Part shown: positions 24,185 to 33,590 of the stretch, piece after piece | Layout: every line of letters begins with the position of its first letter | How positions within the stretch are numbered: the stretch's first letter is position 1 | Origin: Burkholderiales bacterium | GTDB lineage: Bacteria > Pseudomonadota > Gammaproteobacteria > Burkholderiales > Burkholderiaceae_C | NCBI GenBank assembly: GCA_022758925.1 | Contig: JAEMQF010000298.1 | Span: 1 to 34,683 of the forward strand | DNA: 34,683 nt | Direction: 5' to 3' | The notes under the pieces: generated by a model | Seen by the model: only the letters and a program-made list of their open reading frames with translations | What the model was told of the DNA's origin: nothing | Database searches by the model: none | Translations under genes and position numbers: made by a program

Positions 24185-25339
24185 TCAGCGGCGGGCCGGC
24201 AGCGTGTGCATGAACTTGCAGATGATGCCCAGCATGACTTCGTCGGCACCGCCGCCAATCGAAGCCAGGCGCCCGTCACGGTACATGCGCGAGACCGGGT
24301 TCTCCCACGTGTAGCCCATCCCGCCCCAGAATTGCATGCACGCATCGGGGACGGTGCGCGACAAACGGCCGGCCTTGAGCTTGGCCATCGAAGCCCATTC
24401 GGTGACGTCGCGCCCGGCGATGTAATGTTCGGTTGCCATGTAGGTCAGGCCCCGCAACGCCTCGATCTCGGTCTTGAGTTCGGCCAGCTTGAAGTGAACG
24501 ACCTGTTGGTCGAGCACGCTGCCACCGAAGATCTGGCGCTCGCGCGCGTAGTCAGCGGTGAGTTCGACACACCTCAGCAGGCTTTGGATCGACTGCGCCG
24601 CGGCCCACAGGCGCTCCTCCTGAAACTGCATCATCTGGTAGGTGAAGCCGGAGCCTTCGGCGCCGATGCGGTTCGTCTGCGGAACACGAACATCGTCGAA
24701 ATGGATCAGGCCGGTGTCGCTCGACATCATGCCGATCTTGCGGATCTTCTTGGCCTTGGTGATGCCGGGCGTGTTCATCGGCACGACGATCAGGCTCTTG
24801 TTCTTGTGGCCGGCCCCTTCCGATGTGTTCGCGAGCAGGCACATCCAGTCGGCCTGCAGGCTGTTCGTGATCCACATCTTGGCGCCGTTGATGACGTAGT
24901 CGCCACCCACCTTGCGTGCGGTGGTCTTGATCGCGGCGACGTCCGAGCCTGCGCCGGGTTCGGACACGCCAATGCATGCGACATGCTCACCACGAATCGC
25001 CGGCGCGAGAAACTCGCGTCGCAGCGCGTCCGAGCCGAAACGCGCGAGCGCCGGTGTCGCCATGTCGGTCTGTACGCCGATCGCCATGGGCACACCGCCG
25101 CAGGCGATGTCGCCCAGGGCTTCGGCCATCACGACTGAATACGAGTAGTCCAGCCCCATGCCGCCAAATTCGGTGGGCTTGGTCAGTCCGAGCATGCCGA
25201 GTTTGCCGAGGCCGCCGAAAACCTGGTGCGCCGGGAAGACTTCTGCCGCCTCCCAGGCGTCGACGTGCGGATTGATCTCTTCGGCGATAAAGCGCTTGAG
25301 TGTGCTCTTGATCGCCTCGTGTTCGTGCGTCAGCTGCAT
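24185..25339 (-). CDS. Acyl-CoA dehydrogenase
   Basis: 384 residues. ACIGVSEPGAGSDVAAIKTTA and YVINGAKMWITNSLQADW are the FAD-binding signatures; RERQIFGGSVLDQQVVHFKLAEL is the helix G region and MQFWGGMGYTWENPVSRMYRD the C-terminal signature. The Glu of the usual YEGTxEI motif is missing (ASIGGGADEVM), but a Glu precedes the TADYARERQIFG stretch as in long-chain/isovaleryl-type enzymes, so the catalytic base is probably there. It dehydrogenates an acyl-CoA at C2-C3. It converges on the liv operon and may process the CoA ester made by its synthetase. It follows the cytochrome c gene by 19 bases. Confidence 0.93.
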   Translation of the reverse strand: MQLTHEHEAIKSTLKRFIAEEINPHVDAWEAAEVFPAHQVFGGLGKLGMLGLTKPTEFGGMGLDYSYSVVMAEALGDIACGGVPMAIGVQTDMATPALARFGSDALRREFLAPAIRGEHVACIGVSEPGAGSDVAAIKTTARKVGGDYVINGAKMWITNSLQADWMCLLANTSEGAGHKNKSLIVVPMNTPGITKAKKIRKIGMMSSDTGLIHFDDVRVPQTNRIGAEGSGFTYQMMQFQEERLWAAAQSIQSLLRCVELTADYARERQIFGGSVLDQQVVHFKLAELKTEIEALRGLTYMATEHYIAGRDVTEWASMAKLKAGRLSRTVPDACMQFWGGMGYTWENPVSRMYRDGRLASIGGGADEVMLGIICKFMHTLPARR

Positions 25340-25358
25340 GGCGCGGCGCTGGGTCGCG

Positions 25359-25667
25359 CTACTTGATCGTCAGCAGCCACTGCACCAGTTGTTTGGCTTC
25401 GGCTTCGCTGACCTGCGCGTTCGGGGGCATGGGAACCGGCCCCCACACGCCAGAGCCACCCTTCAGGACCTTTTGCGACAGCTTGTCGACGGCGTCTTTC
25501 TGGCCTGCATATTTTGCGGCGACTTCCTTGTAAGCCGGGCCGACGAGTTTCTTGTCGACGGCGTGGCAGGCCATGCAGTTCTTCTTGGTGGCAAGGTCGG
25601 CATTGGCAAAGGCGGAACTCGTGCCAGCGGCAACGAGGGCAAGCGTTAAAGCAGGGAACAACTTCAT
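25359..25667 (-). CDS. Small periplasmic class I cytochrome c
   Basis: 102 residues from the internal ATG with AAAGGAAACC upstream. Signal peptide LFPALTLALVAAGTSSAFA; haem-binding CMACH shortly after; KLVGPAYKEVAAKYAG and a C-terminal VPMPPN carrying the axial Met ligand, ending EAKQLVQWLL. This is the cytochrome c551/c552 type, a soluble electron carrier. It is probably transcribed with the acyl-CoA dehydrogenase, although acyl-CoA dehydrogenases normally pass electrons through ETF rather than cytochrome c. Confidence 0.94.
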   Translation of the reverse strand: MKLFPALTLALVAAGTSSAFANADLATKKNCMACHAVDKKLVGPAYKEVAAKYAGQKDAVDKLSQKVLKGGSGVWGPVPMPPNAQVSEAEAKQLVQWLLTIK

Positions 25668-25799
25668 GGTTTCCTTTCGGTCATGGTCAATTGGCTGCCG
25701 GGATCGGGAATGGGCATCGTACATTCACGGCGACGGATTGTAAGTGCGACGGGTTGACGCGCCGTGAGCGCGGCGCGCCTGTGGCTGGGGAGTTCACGA

Positions 25800-26072
25800 A
25801 TGTGGTTCGTTGCAGTCGGTGTGATGTTGATCTTGCTCAATTTGCTGGAGGTCGGCCCGATCGGCGAGTGGACCTGGACCCTCGGCGGAGATCTGTGGAA
25901 GTTCGCTTTGCCCTTTGTCTTTGCCGTTGCCTGGTGGGCATGGTCAGACGCGACGGGACTGACCAAGCGCCGCGAGATGGAGCGCATGGATGAAAAAAAG
26001 GAACTGCGGCGCGAGAAGAACATGGTGGCACTGGGGTTGAAGATTGGGCCGCGGCGCAAGCCCAAACCCTGA
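25800..26072 (+). CDS. Small Trp-rich membrane protein (TIGR04438-like)
   Basis: 90 residues from the ATG giving MWFVAVGVMLILLNLLEVGP. Two hydrophobic stretches rich in Trp (EWTWTLGGDLWKFALPF, VAWWAWSDATG) are followed by a charged tail with KRREMERMDEKKELRREKN. I know this arrangement as a small Trp-rich protein family of Burkholderiales with no assigned function. It is divergent from the cytochrome c gene and convergent with ilvD. Confidence 0.8.
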   Translation: MWFVAVGVMLILLNLLEVGPIGEWTWTLGGDLWKFALPFVFAVAWWAWSDATGLTKRREMERMDEKKELRREKNMVALGLKIGPRRKPKP

Positions 26073-26107
26073 TCAGGCTTCAAGAGTGCCGCGCCGCGCA
26101 AGGTGGG

Positions 26108-27790
26108 CTATTCGTCTCGGTCCAGCACTGCCCCGGTGCTCGCGCTCGACGCATTCTTCGCAAACTTCGCGAGCACGCCACGCGTATAGCGGGGCGCAGG
26201 CGCTTTCCAATGTGCGCGGCGCTGCGCCAATTGTTCGGCAGAGATGTTGAGTTGCAGATTCAGCGTGTGCGCGTCGATCGTGATCGAGTCACCCTCCTGG
26301 ACCAGGGCGATCGCGCCGCCGGCGAAGGCTTCGGGCGCGACATGGCCGACCACCATGCCCCAGGTGCCGCCGGAGAAGCGCCCGTCGGTCACCAGCCCCA
26401 CCGTTTCGCCCAGGCCCTGGCCGACCAGAGCACTGGTCGGGGCCAGCATTTCGGGCATCCCGGGAGCCCCTTTCGGGCCGAGGTAGCGCAGCACCATCAC
26501 GTCGCCGTCCTTGATCTGGCGCGCCATGATCGCTTCCATGGCGCTCTGCTCGTCGTCGAAGACGCGCGCCGGGCCGATGATCTTGGGGTTTTTCAGCCCG
26601 GTGATTTTTGCCACTGCGCCGTCCGGCGCCAGGTTGCCGCGCAGGATGGCCAGGTGACCCTCCCGGTACATGGGGTTGGCGATGCTGCGAATCACATCCT
26701 GGTCGGTGCGGGGGCTATCGGAAACATCGGCCAGCGACTCGGCGATCGTCTTGCCCGTGATCGTCATGCAATCGCCGTGCAGCAGCCCGGCTCTGAGCAA
26801 GACTTTCATCACCTGGGGGATGCCACCGGCCTTGTGCAGGTCGACCGCCAGATACTTGCCCGAAGGTTTGAGGTCACACAGCACCGGAACCTTGCGCCGC
26901 ACACGCTCGAAATCGTCGATGCTCCACGGCACCTCGGCGGCGTGGGCGATGGCGAGAAAGTGCAATACGGCGTTCGTCGAGCCACCGATGGCCATGACGA
27001 CCGCGATCGCGTTTTCGATCGACTCGCGGGTGACGATGTCGCGCGGCCGGCGATTGGCCTTGACCGCGTCGATCAGGACGCGAGCCGCCGTCTTCGCCGA
27101 GACCACGATTTCGTCGTGCGGATTGGCCATCGTGCTCGAACTGGGCAGGCTCATGCCCAACGCTTCGAACGCCGAACTCATCGTGTTCGCGGTGTACATG
27201 CCGCCGCACGAGCCGCTGCCGGGGATCGCCCGGCGTTCGATCTGGCAGAAGTCTTCTTCGCTCATCTTTCCGGCGCTGAACTGACCCACCGCTTCAAAGA
27301 CGCTGACGATGTTCAAGTCCTGGCCTTTGTAGTGGCCCGGCAGGATGGTGCCGCCGTAAACATAGATCGCCGGCGCATTGGCGCGCAGGATGCCCATCAT
27401 GCCGCCCGGCATGTTCTTGTCGCAGCCGCCGATGACGAGCACGCCGTCCAGCCACTGGCCGCCGACGCAGGTCTCGATGCAGTCGGCGATCACCTCGCGC
27501 GATACCAGGCTGTACTTCATGCCTTCCGTACCCATTGCCATGCCGTCACTGATGGTGGGTGTGCCAAAGATCTGTGCGTTGCCGCCCGCTTCTTCGATGC
27601 CGGCAACGGCTGCATCGGCCAGCTTTTGCAGCCCCGAATTGCACGGCGTGATCGTGGAGTGGCCGTTGGCGACGCCGATCATCGGTTTCTTGAAATCGTC
27701 CGTCTCGTAGCCCAGGGCGTAGTACATCGAGCGATTCGGCGCGCGCGCTACGCCTTCGGTGATATTTTTCGAACGTCGGTTGGAAGTCAT
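26108..27790 (-). CDS. ilvD: Dihydroxy-acid dehydratase
   Basis: 560 residues from the ATG giving [13 protein letters not shown]. The iron-sulfur cysteines are in [17 protein letters not shown] and [14 protein letters not shown], and the C-terminal half has [22 protein letters not shown]. It dehydrates 2,3-dihydroxy-isovalerate and 2,3-dihydroxy-3-methylvalerate in valine and isoleucine synthesis. The tracked extra 30 residues overlap the probable promoter and are not part of the protein. Confidence 0.96.
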   Translation of the reverse strand: MTSNRRSKNITEGVARAPNRSMYYALGYETDDFKKPMIGVANGHSTITPCNSGLQKLADAAVAGIEEAGGNAQIFGTPTISDGMAMGTEGMKYSLVSREVIADCIETCVGGQWLDGVLVIGGCDKNMPGGMMGILRANAPAIYVYGGTILPGHYKGQDLNIVSVFEAVGQFSAGKMSEEDFCQIERRAIPGSGSCGGMYTANTMSSAFEALGMSLPSSSTMANPHDEIVVSAKTAARVLIDAVKANRRPRDIVTRESIENAIAVVMAIGGSTNAVLHFLAIAHAAEVPWSIDDFERVRRKVPVLCDLKPSGKYLAVDLHKAGGIPQVMKVLLRAGLLHGDCMTITGKTIAESLADVSDSPRTDQDVIRSIANPMYREGHLAILRGNLAPDGAVAKITGLKNPKIIGPARVFDDEQSAMEAIMARQIKDGDVMVLRYLGPKGAPGMPEMLAPTSALVGQGLGETVGLVTDGRFSGGTWGMVVGHVAPEAFAGGAIALVQEGDSITIDAHTLNLQLNISAEQLAQRRAHWKAPAPRYTRGVLAKFAKNASSASTGAVLDRDE

Positions 27791-27830
27791 GGCAATCCGT
27801 AGGCCTGAGCGGTTGGGCGAAAGTGGGTGA

Positions 27831-27861
27831 ACTATAGCCAGCGGCGCGACCCGGAACTCAA
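27831..27861 (-). promoter_or_regulatory. Possible ilvD promoter
   Basis: On the minus strand TATAGT (27836-27831, five of six matches to TATAAT) lies about 40 bases before the ilvD ATG. TTGAGT (27861-27856) could be the -35 box, but the 19-bp spacer is long. Confidence 0.35.
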
Positions 27862-27917
27862 GGGGCTCAGCCGATCGCAAGCGCGGCTGCTCAAAGTCTT
27901 ACCCTTATCATCGCAGG

Positions 27918-28733
27918 ATGCTGGTCCATCCTCAATTCAGTCCCGTTGCCTTGCAACTCGGTCCGGTCGCGATTCATTGGTACGGGCTGACCTACCTTGT
28001 CGCCTTTGCCCTGTTCATCTGGCTTGCGACGCTGCGTGTCAAGCAACCGCAATTTGCACAGATCGGCTGGACACGCCGTGACGTCGAAGATCTCCTGTTC
28101 TTCGGCGTGCTCGGCGTCGTGATAGGTGGTCGGCTGGGTTACGTGATCTTCTACAAACCCGGCTACTACGCAGCCAACCCATTGGAAATCTTTGCGGTGT
28201 GGAAGGGTGGCATGGCGTTCCATGGCGGCTTGCTGGGTGTCGGAGCTGCGATGCTGTTCTTCGCGAGATCGCGTGGCCGAGGGTTTCTGCAGGTCTGTGA
28301 TCTGATCGCTCCTTGTGTGCCGACGGGCCTCGCATCAGGGCGCATCGGCAACTTCATCAATGGCGAGCTGTGGGGGCGTGCTGCCGACCCGACCCTGCCT
28401 TGGGCCATGGTGTTCCCGCAGTCGGGGACCAACATTGCGCGTCATCCGTCGCCGCTCTATCAGTTCGCACTCGAAGGGTTGCTGCTGTTCGTATTGTTAT
28501 GGCTGTATGCGCGCAAGCCGCGTGGAACAGGGCAGGTGATGGGAGCGTTCTTGCTGGGCTACGGCGTGCTGAGATTTGTTGCAGAGTACTTTCGCGAGCC
28601 CGACAACTTCTTGGGGTTGCAGGCTTTGAACTTGAGCATGGGCCAATGGCTGAGCGTGCCGATGGTCTTGGCCGGGTTCGCGGTGTGGGCCTGGGGGGCA
28701 CGTCAACCCCGCACTGCGTTGGCGCAGAAATGA
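27918..28733 (+). CDS. lgt: Prolipoprotein diacylglyceryl transferase
   Basis: 271 residues with about seven membrane segments. [20 protein letters not shown] and the Lgt signature [14 protein letters not shown] are present; [12 protein letters not shown] and a C-terminal [11 protein letters not shown] complete the pattern. It transfers diacylglycerol from phosphatidylglycerol to the lipobox Cys of prolipoproteins, the first step of lipoprotein maturation. GCAGG precedes the ATG. Its stop overlaps the dnaQ start (ATGA). Confidence 0.96.
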   Translation: MLVHPQFSPVALQLGPVAIHWYGLTYLVAFALFIWLATLRVKQPQFAQIGWTRRDVEDLLFFGVLGVVIGGRLGYVIFYKPGYYAANPLEIFAVWKGGMAFHGGLLGVGAAMLFFARSRGRGFLQVCDLIAPCVPTGLASGRIGNFINGELWGRAADPTLPWAMVFPQSGTNIARHPSPLYQFALEGLLLFVLLWLYARKPRGTGQVMGAFLLGYGVLRFVAEYFREPDNFLGLQALNLSMGQWLSVPMVLAGFAVWAWGARQPRTALAQK

Positions 28734-29446
28734 ACCTGCGGCAGGTTTTTCTGGACACCGAGACGACGGGCCTGAACCCGAACGCTGGCGACCGCATCAT
28801 TGAAATCGGCTGCGTCGAAATGCTCGGTCGCCGCCTGTCGGGGCGCAACTTGCATTTCTATCTGAATCCGCAGCGCGCGAGCCACGAGGACGCCTTCAAG
28901 GTGCACGGGCTGAGCGACGAATTCCTGGCAGACAAGCCGCTATTCGCGGCGATCGCCGATCAATTGCTTCAGTACCTCGAGGGTGCTGAAGTCATCATCC
29001 ACAACGCCGAGTTCGATGTCGGCTTCCTCGACCTTGAACTCGATCTGATCGCCAGGCCACGCTTCGAAAACCATGTGGTGCGCATTACCGACAGCCTGAC
29101 GCTGGCGCGTGAAGTGTTTCCCGGCAAGTCGAACTCACTCGACGCCCTGTGCAAGCGGCTTGGAGTAGGCCACTCGAGCCGTACCTCGCATGGTGCCTTG
29201 CTCGATGCCGGGCTGCTCGCTGAAGTCTACTTGCGCATGACACGCGGCCAGAAGTCGCTGGTGATCGACGCGGCCGAGCGCTCCGAGCTCGAACCCGGCC
29301 TCGCAGCCATCGACCTGCGCACGCTCGAACTGACCGTTGTCGAGGCCCACGCTGACGAACTTGCCGCCCACGCCGCAGTGCTGGCTGAGCTCGACAAAGC
29401 GAGTGGTGGCAAGACGATGTGGCGCAGGCTGCCGGCGCCGGCCTGA
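28730..29446 (+). CDS. dnaQ: DNA polymerase III epsilon subunit (3'-5' exonuclease)
   Basis: 238 residues from the ATG overlapping the lgt stop. Exonuclease motifs: [12 protein letters not shown] (Exo I), [14 protein letters not shown] (Exo II) and [18 protein letters not shown] (Exo III with catalytic His and Asp). It proofreads within the DNA polymerase III core. The C-terminal part beyond about 180 residues is the linker and tail that contacts the alpha subunit. tRNA-Val follows after 55 bases. Confidence 0.95.
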   Translation: MNLRQVFLDTETTGLNPNAGDRIIEIGCVEMLGRRLSGRNLHFYLNPQRASHEDAFKVHGLSDEFLADKPLFAAIADQLLQYLEGAEVIIHNAEFDVGFLDLELDLIARPRFENHVVRITDSLTLAREVFPGKSNSLDALCKRLGVGHSSRTSHGALLDAGLLAEVYLRMTRGQKSLVIDAAERSELEPGLAAIDLRTLELTVVEAHADELAAHAAVLAELDKASGGKTMWRRLPAPA

Positions 29447-29501
29447 GCACACCCCTATGTCACAATCTCGCTCCTTCCGGCACCTGCGGCAAATCCAATT
29501 C

Positions 29502-29576
29502 GGGCGGTTAGCTCAGGGGTAGAGCGCCTCGTTCACACCGAGGAGGTCGCAGGTTCGAAACCTGCACCGCCCACCA
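29502..29576 (+). tRNA. tRNA-Val (anticodon CAC)
   Basis: 75 nt with encoded CCA. Acceptor GGGCGGT pairs with ACCGCCC; D arm TAGCTCAGGGGTAGAGC; anticodon stem CCTCG/CGAGG closes the loop TTCACAC, giving anticodon CAC (reads GUG); T arm GCAGGTTCGAAACCTGC. All stems are perfect. No T-run terminator is visible directly downstream. Confidence 0.97.
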
Positions 29577-29786
29577 GTCCCGCTTCGCCGCGGAACAATG
29601 CTGGTGTCGGCCGGTCTGCCACGCATTTGCTGCCGACCCTGGGGCCCCCGCATGCTGGCGATAGGTGCTGCGCACGCCATGCTCGAAATATGTGCGCACT
29701 CATGGCCAGCTCAGAACGTCTCGCGCATCGACGCTCCTTGCCAGTGCATACTGCCGGGTCTGGTTTGCGCCCTGGCGAAGGATGCG

Positions 29787-30788
29787 ATGAATTGCATTGG
29801 CAAGCTGCGGATCGTTCAACAAGTTCGAACACTGGGGCGTCTTGTTTGCCTGCTGGCGCTCGGCGCCAGCTTCCCAGGCCTTGCGCAGGACTATCCGGCT
29901 CGAAGCGTCAGGATCATCGTGCCCTTCGCCCCGGGCGGCCCGGCTGACATCTATGCGCGCTTCATCGGGCAGCGGTTGCAGGAGACCCTGGGTCAAACTT
30001 TCGTCGTCGACAACCGGCCGGGTGCCGGCTCGATCATCGGCACCGACGCAGTCGCCAAGAGTGCGCCCGACGGCTACACGCTGCTGCTGATGTCGAACAC
30101 GCATACCGTCAATGAATCGCTGATTCCGAACAAACCCTTCCAACTGCTGCGCGATTTCGAGCCCGTGGCGCCGATCAACTACTCCGACCTCGTGCTCGTG
30201 ACAAGGGCTGACCTGGCTGTCTCCAGCCTGGGCGATCTGTTGAGATTGGCCAAGGCCAAGCCGGGCGGCATGTCATATGCATCGAGTGGCCCCGGCACTC
30301 CGTACCACATGGCAGGCGAGCTGTTCAAGGCGATGGCCGGTGTGGACATCGTTCACGTTCCGTACAAAGGAAGTTCCGGCGCTCGGACCGACCTGCTCGG
30401 CGGCCAGCTCGAAATGATGTTCGACGCGATACCAACGATGGTGGAGCACATTCGCAGCGGCAAGGTCAAGGCCCTCGGTACCTCGGGCAAAGCGCGCTCG
30501 GCGGTGCTGCCCGACGTTCCCACCATTTCGGAAGCGGGCGTACCCGGTTACGAGGCGACGATCTGGCTCGGGCTGATGGCGCCGAAGAACACTCCGGCGC
30601 CCATCGTGGCACGCCTGAACGCCGAGATCGGTCGGATCGTCGGTCAGGCTGAAGTGCAGCGTGCCTGGGGTGCGCAGGGCGCGACGCCAATGCGCATGGG
30701 TGTCGAGGAATTCGGTCGCTATCTGCATGACGACATCGCCAAGTGGGCGCGCATCGTCAAGCTCTCGGGAGCGACGTCTGGGCAGTGA
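29787..30788 (+). CDS. Bug/TctC-family tripartite tricarboxylate transporter receptor
   Basis: 333 residues from the ATG at 29787 with GAAGGA upstream; the tracked start would add 63 non-family residues. Signal peptide around LGRLVCLLALGASFPGLAQ. DYPARSVRIIVPFAPGGPADIYAR, VVDNRPGAGSIIGTDAVAKSAPDGYTLL and VHVPYKGSSGARTDLLGGQLEMMFD are Bug signatures. It binds an unknown carboxylate-like ligand. A ModA-like gene follows almost directly; no TctA/TctB genes are near. Confidence 0.94.
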   Translation: MNCIGKLRIVQQVRTLGRLVCLLALGASFPGLAQDYPARSVRIIVPFAPGGPADIYARFIGQRLQETLGQTFVVDNRPGAGSIIGTDAVAKSAPDGYTLLLMSNTHTVNESLIPNKPFQLLRDFEPVAPINYSDLVLVTRADLAVSSLGDLLRLAKAKPGGMSYASSGPGTPYHMAGELFKAMAGVDIVHVPYKGSSGARTDLLGGQLEMMFDAIPTMVEHIRSGKVKALGTSGKARSAVLPDVPTISEAGVPGYEATIWLGLMAPKNTPAPIVARLNAEIGRIVGQAEVQRAWGAQGATPMRMGVEEFGRYLHDDIAKWARIVKLSGATSGQ

Positions 30789-30801
30789 GGCAATCGCGCA
30801 A

Positions 30802-31506
30802 TTGCACCTGCTCTGCGCTGGCGCAGTGCAGGGCTTTGTTGGCGCGATCGAAACCCGGTTCCAGGCCAAGACCGGAGCGCGCATCGTCGGACGCTTTGGC
30901 GCGGTGGGTGCGATGCAAGAGGCACTCCTGGCCGGTGAGCCATGCGACGTCTTGATCGTGACCGAGCCCATGATCGCCGCGTTGCGGGCGAGCCGAAACC
31001 TGCGTCCAGACAGCCCTGTGGCGCTGGGAACGGTGCGAACCAGTTTGGCAGTGAACGCCGATGATGTGGCGCCGGACGTCTCAAACGGGCCCGCGCTGGC
31101 CGCGGCCTTGCGTGCTGCGCCAGGTATTTACTATCCCGATCCGCTGCGCGCCACCGCGGGTCGGCATTTCGCCGATGTGCTGCACCGCCTGGGTCTGGAC
31201 GAAACGGTCGCCGCACGTTGCCATACGTTTGCCAATGGTGCGGCGGCGATGCGCGCCCTGGCAGCATCGCAGGGGGCAGGCTGTCTGGGGTGCACCCAGG
31301 TGAGCGAGATCATCGCAACCCCAGGACTGCGACCGTTTGCGGTGCTTCCGCCCGGCTACGAACTCGTGACGAGCTATGCCGGGGCCATCACACGAGAATC
31401 GATGCGGGCGACGCTGGCGGCGCAATTCCTGGCACTGCTGGGAAGCAATGAGACCCGGGGTCTGCGCGAGCGCTGCGGCATCGAAGGTGCAGCCGCAGGC
31501 GCTTGA
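30802..31506 (+). CDS. ModA-like substrate-binding protein without a visible signal peptide
   Basis: About 234 residues from the TTG at 30802, with GAGG about eleven bases upstream; the start is uncertain because the in-frame region further upstream overlaps the Bug gene. HLLCAGAVQGFVGAIETRFQAKTGARIVGRFGAVGAMQEALLAGEPCDVLIVTEPMI is the type II periplasmic-binding fold seen in ModA-like molybdate or organic-anion binders. The hydrophobic leader expected for export is absent, since the mature-like strand begins at once. It may work in the cytoplasm, or have a misread N-terminus. Probably co-transcribed with the Bug receptor. Confidence 0.75.
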   Translation: MHLLCAGAVQGFVGAIETRFQAKTGARIVGRFGAVGAMQEALLAGEPCDVLIVTEPMIAALRASRNLRPDSPVALGTVRTSLAVNADDVAPDVSNGPALAAALRAAPGIYYPDPLRATAGRHFADVLHRLGLDETVAARCHTFANGAAAMRALAASQGAGCLGCTQVSEIIATPGLRPFAVLPPGYELVTSYAGAITRESMRATLAAQFLALLGSNETRGLRERCGIEGAAAGA

Positions 31507-31512
31507 ACTGGT

Positions 31513-32259
31513 TCAGGCCGGCGCCGACTCGGCCGCGCGCCAGTGGCCGTCTTGCAAGATTTCGTGTGGACCGAACTGGGCTTTGTAGGCCATCTTCGCG
31601 CTGTCGGCGATCCAGTAGCCCAAGTAGAGATAGGGCAGATTCAGCATGCGCGTCTGCTCGATCTGCCAGAGCACGTTGAAGGTGCCATAGCTCGCACGTT
31701 CCTGCGGCTCATAAAAGGTGTACACGGCCGACAAGCCGTCGTTCAGCACGTCCAGGATGGACACCATCTTGAGCGCGCCGAGGCCGTCTGGGCTGGGTTC
31801 ACGAAACTCGACGAGGCGCGAGTTGACGCGGCTTTGCAGCAGGAACTGGGTGTACTGGTCGACGCTGTCGTGGTCCATTCCACCACCGCTGTGGCGACCC
31901 GCCTGGTAGCGGAGGTAGAGCTGGTAGTGCTCGGGCACGAAACACAGGCGCAGTACGCGCGCCTTGAGCGTGTGATGCGCGCGCAGCGCGCGCGTTTGGC
32001 TGCGCGTGGCTCTGAACGTCTGCACTGGCACACGCAACGGAACGCAGGCGCGGCAGCCGTCGCAATGCGGGCGGTAGGTGAACATGCCGCTGCGCCGAAA
32101 GCCGTTGGCCACCAGGCTTGAATAGGCGTCGGCATGGATCACATGGCTGGGCGTGGCCACCTGTGAACGCGCCATGCGCCCGGCGATGTAGCTGCAGGGG
32201 TAGGGCGCTGTCGCATAGAACTGCAATGACGCGAGCGGAAGCTCTTTGGGGTGGGTCAC
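31513..32259 (-). CDS. bpt: Aspartate/glutamate leucyltransferase (Bpt)
   Basis: 248 residues from the GTG at 32259 ([25 protein letters not shown]). The N-terminal Cys cluster region ([22 protein letters not shown]) and the C-terminal [26 protein letters not shown] are typical of bacterial ATE-like transferases. Bpt adds Leu to proteins with N-terminal Asp or Glu, making them ClpS/ClpAP substrates. Its GTG overlaps the aat stop (GTGA), so both N-degron transferases are made together. The 3' end is only six bases from the convergent ModA-like gene. Confidence 0.95.
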   Translation of the reverse strand: MTHPKELPLASLQFYATAPYPCSYIAGRMARSQVATPSHVIHADAYSSLVANGFRRSGMFTYRPHCDGCRACVPLRVPVQTFRATRSQTRALRAHHTLKARVLRLCFVPEHYQLYLRYQAGRHSGGGMDHDSVDQYTQFLLQSRVNSRLVEFREPSPDGLGALKMVSILDVLNDGLSAVYTFYEPQERASYGTFNVLWQIEQTRMLNLPYLYLGYWIADSAKMAYKAQFGPHEILQDGHWRAAESAPA

Positions 32260-33044
32260 GTGGCGATGTCCTGGGCGACCGAGCGATCTCTTACGAGCTG
32301 GCCCGCGGGTTGACCCTCGAGGTGGCGCCAGAGGCGCGGATGATAAGTCCAATCCACGATCGACATCTCACTCAGCTGCTGCCTCAAACCGTGCTCGAAT
32401 TCGCTGCGCTTCATCTCGCGTGCGCCCATCGAGCCCAGATGTTCGGTGCGCTGCTGGCAGTCGATCATCGACACGGCGTGTTCCCGGCAAAAACACACCA
32501 GCGCGGCGAGCGCGATCTTGGACGCATCGGTCGCGTCTGAGAACATCGACTCGCCAAAGAACATACGGCCCAGACTCACTCCGTACAAGCCACCGACCAG
32601 CCGGCCGTCGACCCAGGTTTCGAAACTGTGAACCCGTCCCGCTTCATGCCAGGCGAGGTAGGCCGAGATCATTGCGGGAACGATCCAGGTGCCTGCCTGC
32701 CCCTGCCGGGGCGCGCGGGCACAGGCTTGGATGACGCTGGCAAATGATGCGTCGATGCGGATCTCGCAACCCGGCGTATGAACGAAGCGGGCCAGCGTCT
32801 TGCGCAGCGAACGCGACACTTTGAAATCGCTGACTCGCAGCACCATGCGCGGGTCGGGTGACCACCAGAGCACCGGCTGGCCCTCGCTGTACCACGGGAA
32901 AACACCCTTGGTGTAAGCCTCTTCGAGGCGCCCGGGCGTCAACTCGCCACCCGCCGCGAGCAGCCCCGGTGCGTCAGAGTCCGGTGGCAGCGCGAGAGAC
33001 GTCTGCGGCAGCGCATCGTCGGGTCCGCACAGCCAATGAATCAT
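32256..33044 (-). CDS. aat: Leucyl/phenylalanyl-tRNA--protein transferase
   Basis: 262 residues from the ATG at 33044 ([13 protein letters not shown]). [40 protein letters not shown] and [21 protein letters not shown] are the Aat hallmarks, followed by [15 protein letters not shown]. It transfers Leu or Phe to N-terminal Lys or Arg, marking proteins for ClpAP. The tracked upstream extension reads across the inverted repeat at 33071-33230 and is not protein. First gene of the aat-bpt pair. Confidence 0.96.
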   Translation of the reverse strand: MIHWLCGPDDALPQTSLALPPDSDAPGLLAAGGELTPGRLEEAYTKGVFPWYSEGQPVLWWSPDPRMVLRVSDFKVSRSLRKTLARFVHTPGCEIRIDASFASVIQACARAPRQGQAGTWIVPAMISAYLAWHEAGRVHSFETWVDGRLVGGLYGVSLGRMFFGESMFSDATDASKIALAALVCFCREHAVSMIDCQQRTEHLGSMGAREMKRSEFEHGLRQQLSEMSIVDWTYHPRLWRHLEGQPAGQLVRDRSVAQDIAT

Positions 33045-33070
33045 GGCTGTGTCGCCGCAGCTGCGGCCAG

Positions 33071-33230
33071 GAGCGTGGGCGGCAGAAGAGATCGAAGCGA
33101 AACGGGTGGGGCGAGAGCCCAGTTTGCGCCCGGACTTGAGGCGCGTACCCGTAGGTACGCAACGAAAGGCCGGGACAAAGTGGGACTCGCCTCCACCCGT
33201 TGCAGCCGATCTCGTTCTGCCGCCCACGCT
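33071..33230. repeat. 160-bp imperfect inverted repeat (long hairpin element)
   Basis: The two arms are nearly complementary over their whole length. The outer 16 bases AGCGTGGGCGGCAGAA match exactly, then GAGATCG, AACGGGTGG, GGCGAG, CCCA, TTTG and CCCGG in the same order on both arms, with one- to two-base gaps between blocks. The tip is a perfect 7-bp stem GCGTACC/GGTACGC around CGTA (33143-33160). No transposase is encoded. It lies 26 bases upstream of the aat ATG, so it is probably in the aat-bpt promoter or leader. It may be a dispersed miniature element or a structured RNA. Confidence 0.8.
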
Positions 33231-33569
33231 GCTAGGTCCGCGGTGCGGTCAAGTTCGGCCCCGGCGGTGTCTTCTCCTCGGCGGCGCACGATTGTCTTTC
33301 TGCGTGGTGCGAACCAGAAGCAGCCGTCGGCGTCGCTGCGGCGCGGCGTGAGGCCGCGATCGACCCGCGCACAGCTGTTGAGTGCGGCTGCAACGCTATT
33401 TGGGTTCGTCAGGTGTGACAACTTGCGGTCGAGCCTACCGGTCGTGGATCCAGGTTTCCTCGGCGCGGGGCATTCAGTTTCATCGGGAAAGACCGAATAC
33501 CGCGATGTGTGCCGTATCGGCCATTTTGATTCAAGGACATCTCCCGCGCCGTCCACTCTTGCCGAGCCT
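33231..33569. other. Intergenic stretch with no recognised feature
   Basis: 339 bases between the inverted repeat and the PAS-GGDEF gene. The frame of the GGDEF gene stays open through much of it, but codon use is not gene-like and no homologous domain is visible. No promoter or ribosome-binding site stands out. Confidence 0.4.
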
Positions 33570-33590
33570 GTGATCCCTTTCTTGCCCAAC

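Noticed and set aside
26210-27802. 530-residue plus-strand ORF opposite ilvD
   Set aside because: Shadow of the ilvD codons; His/Asp/Arg-rich without domain motifs.
29577-29786. Possible integrative-element attachment site at the tRNA-Val 3' end
   Set aside because: No repeat of the tRNA 3' end and no integrase gene was seen in the window.
33243-33590. Upstream extension of the PAS-GGDEF protein in the same open frame
   Set aside because: The frame is open, but the translation is not domain-like, codon bias is weak and the membrane segment begins just after the ATG at 33591.
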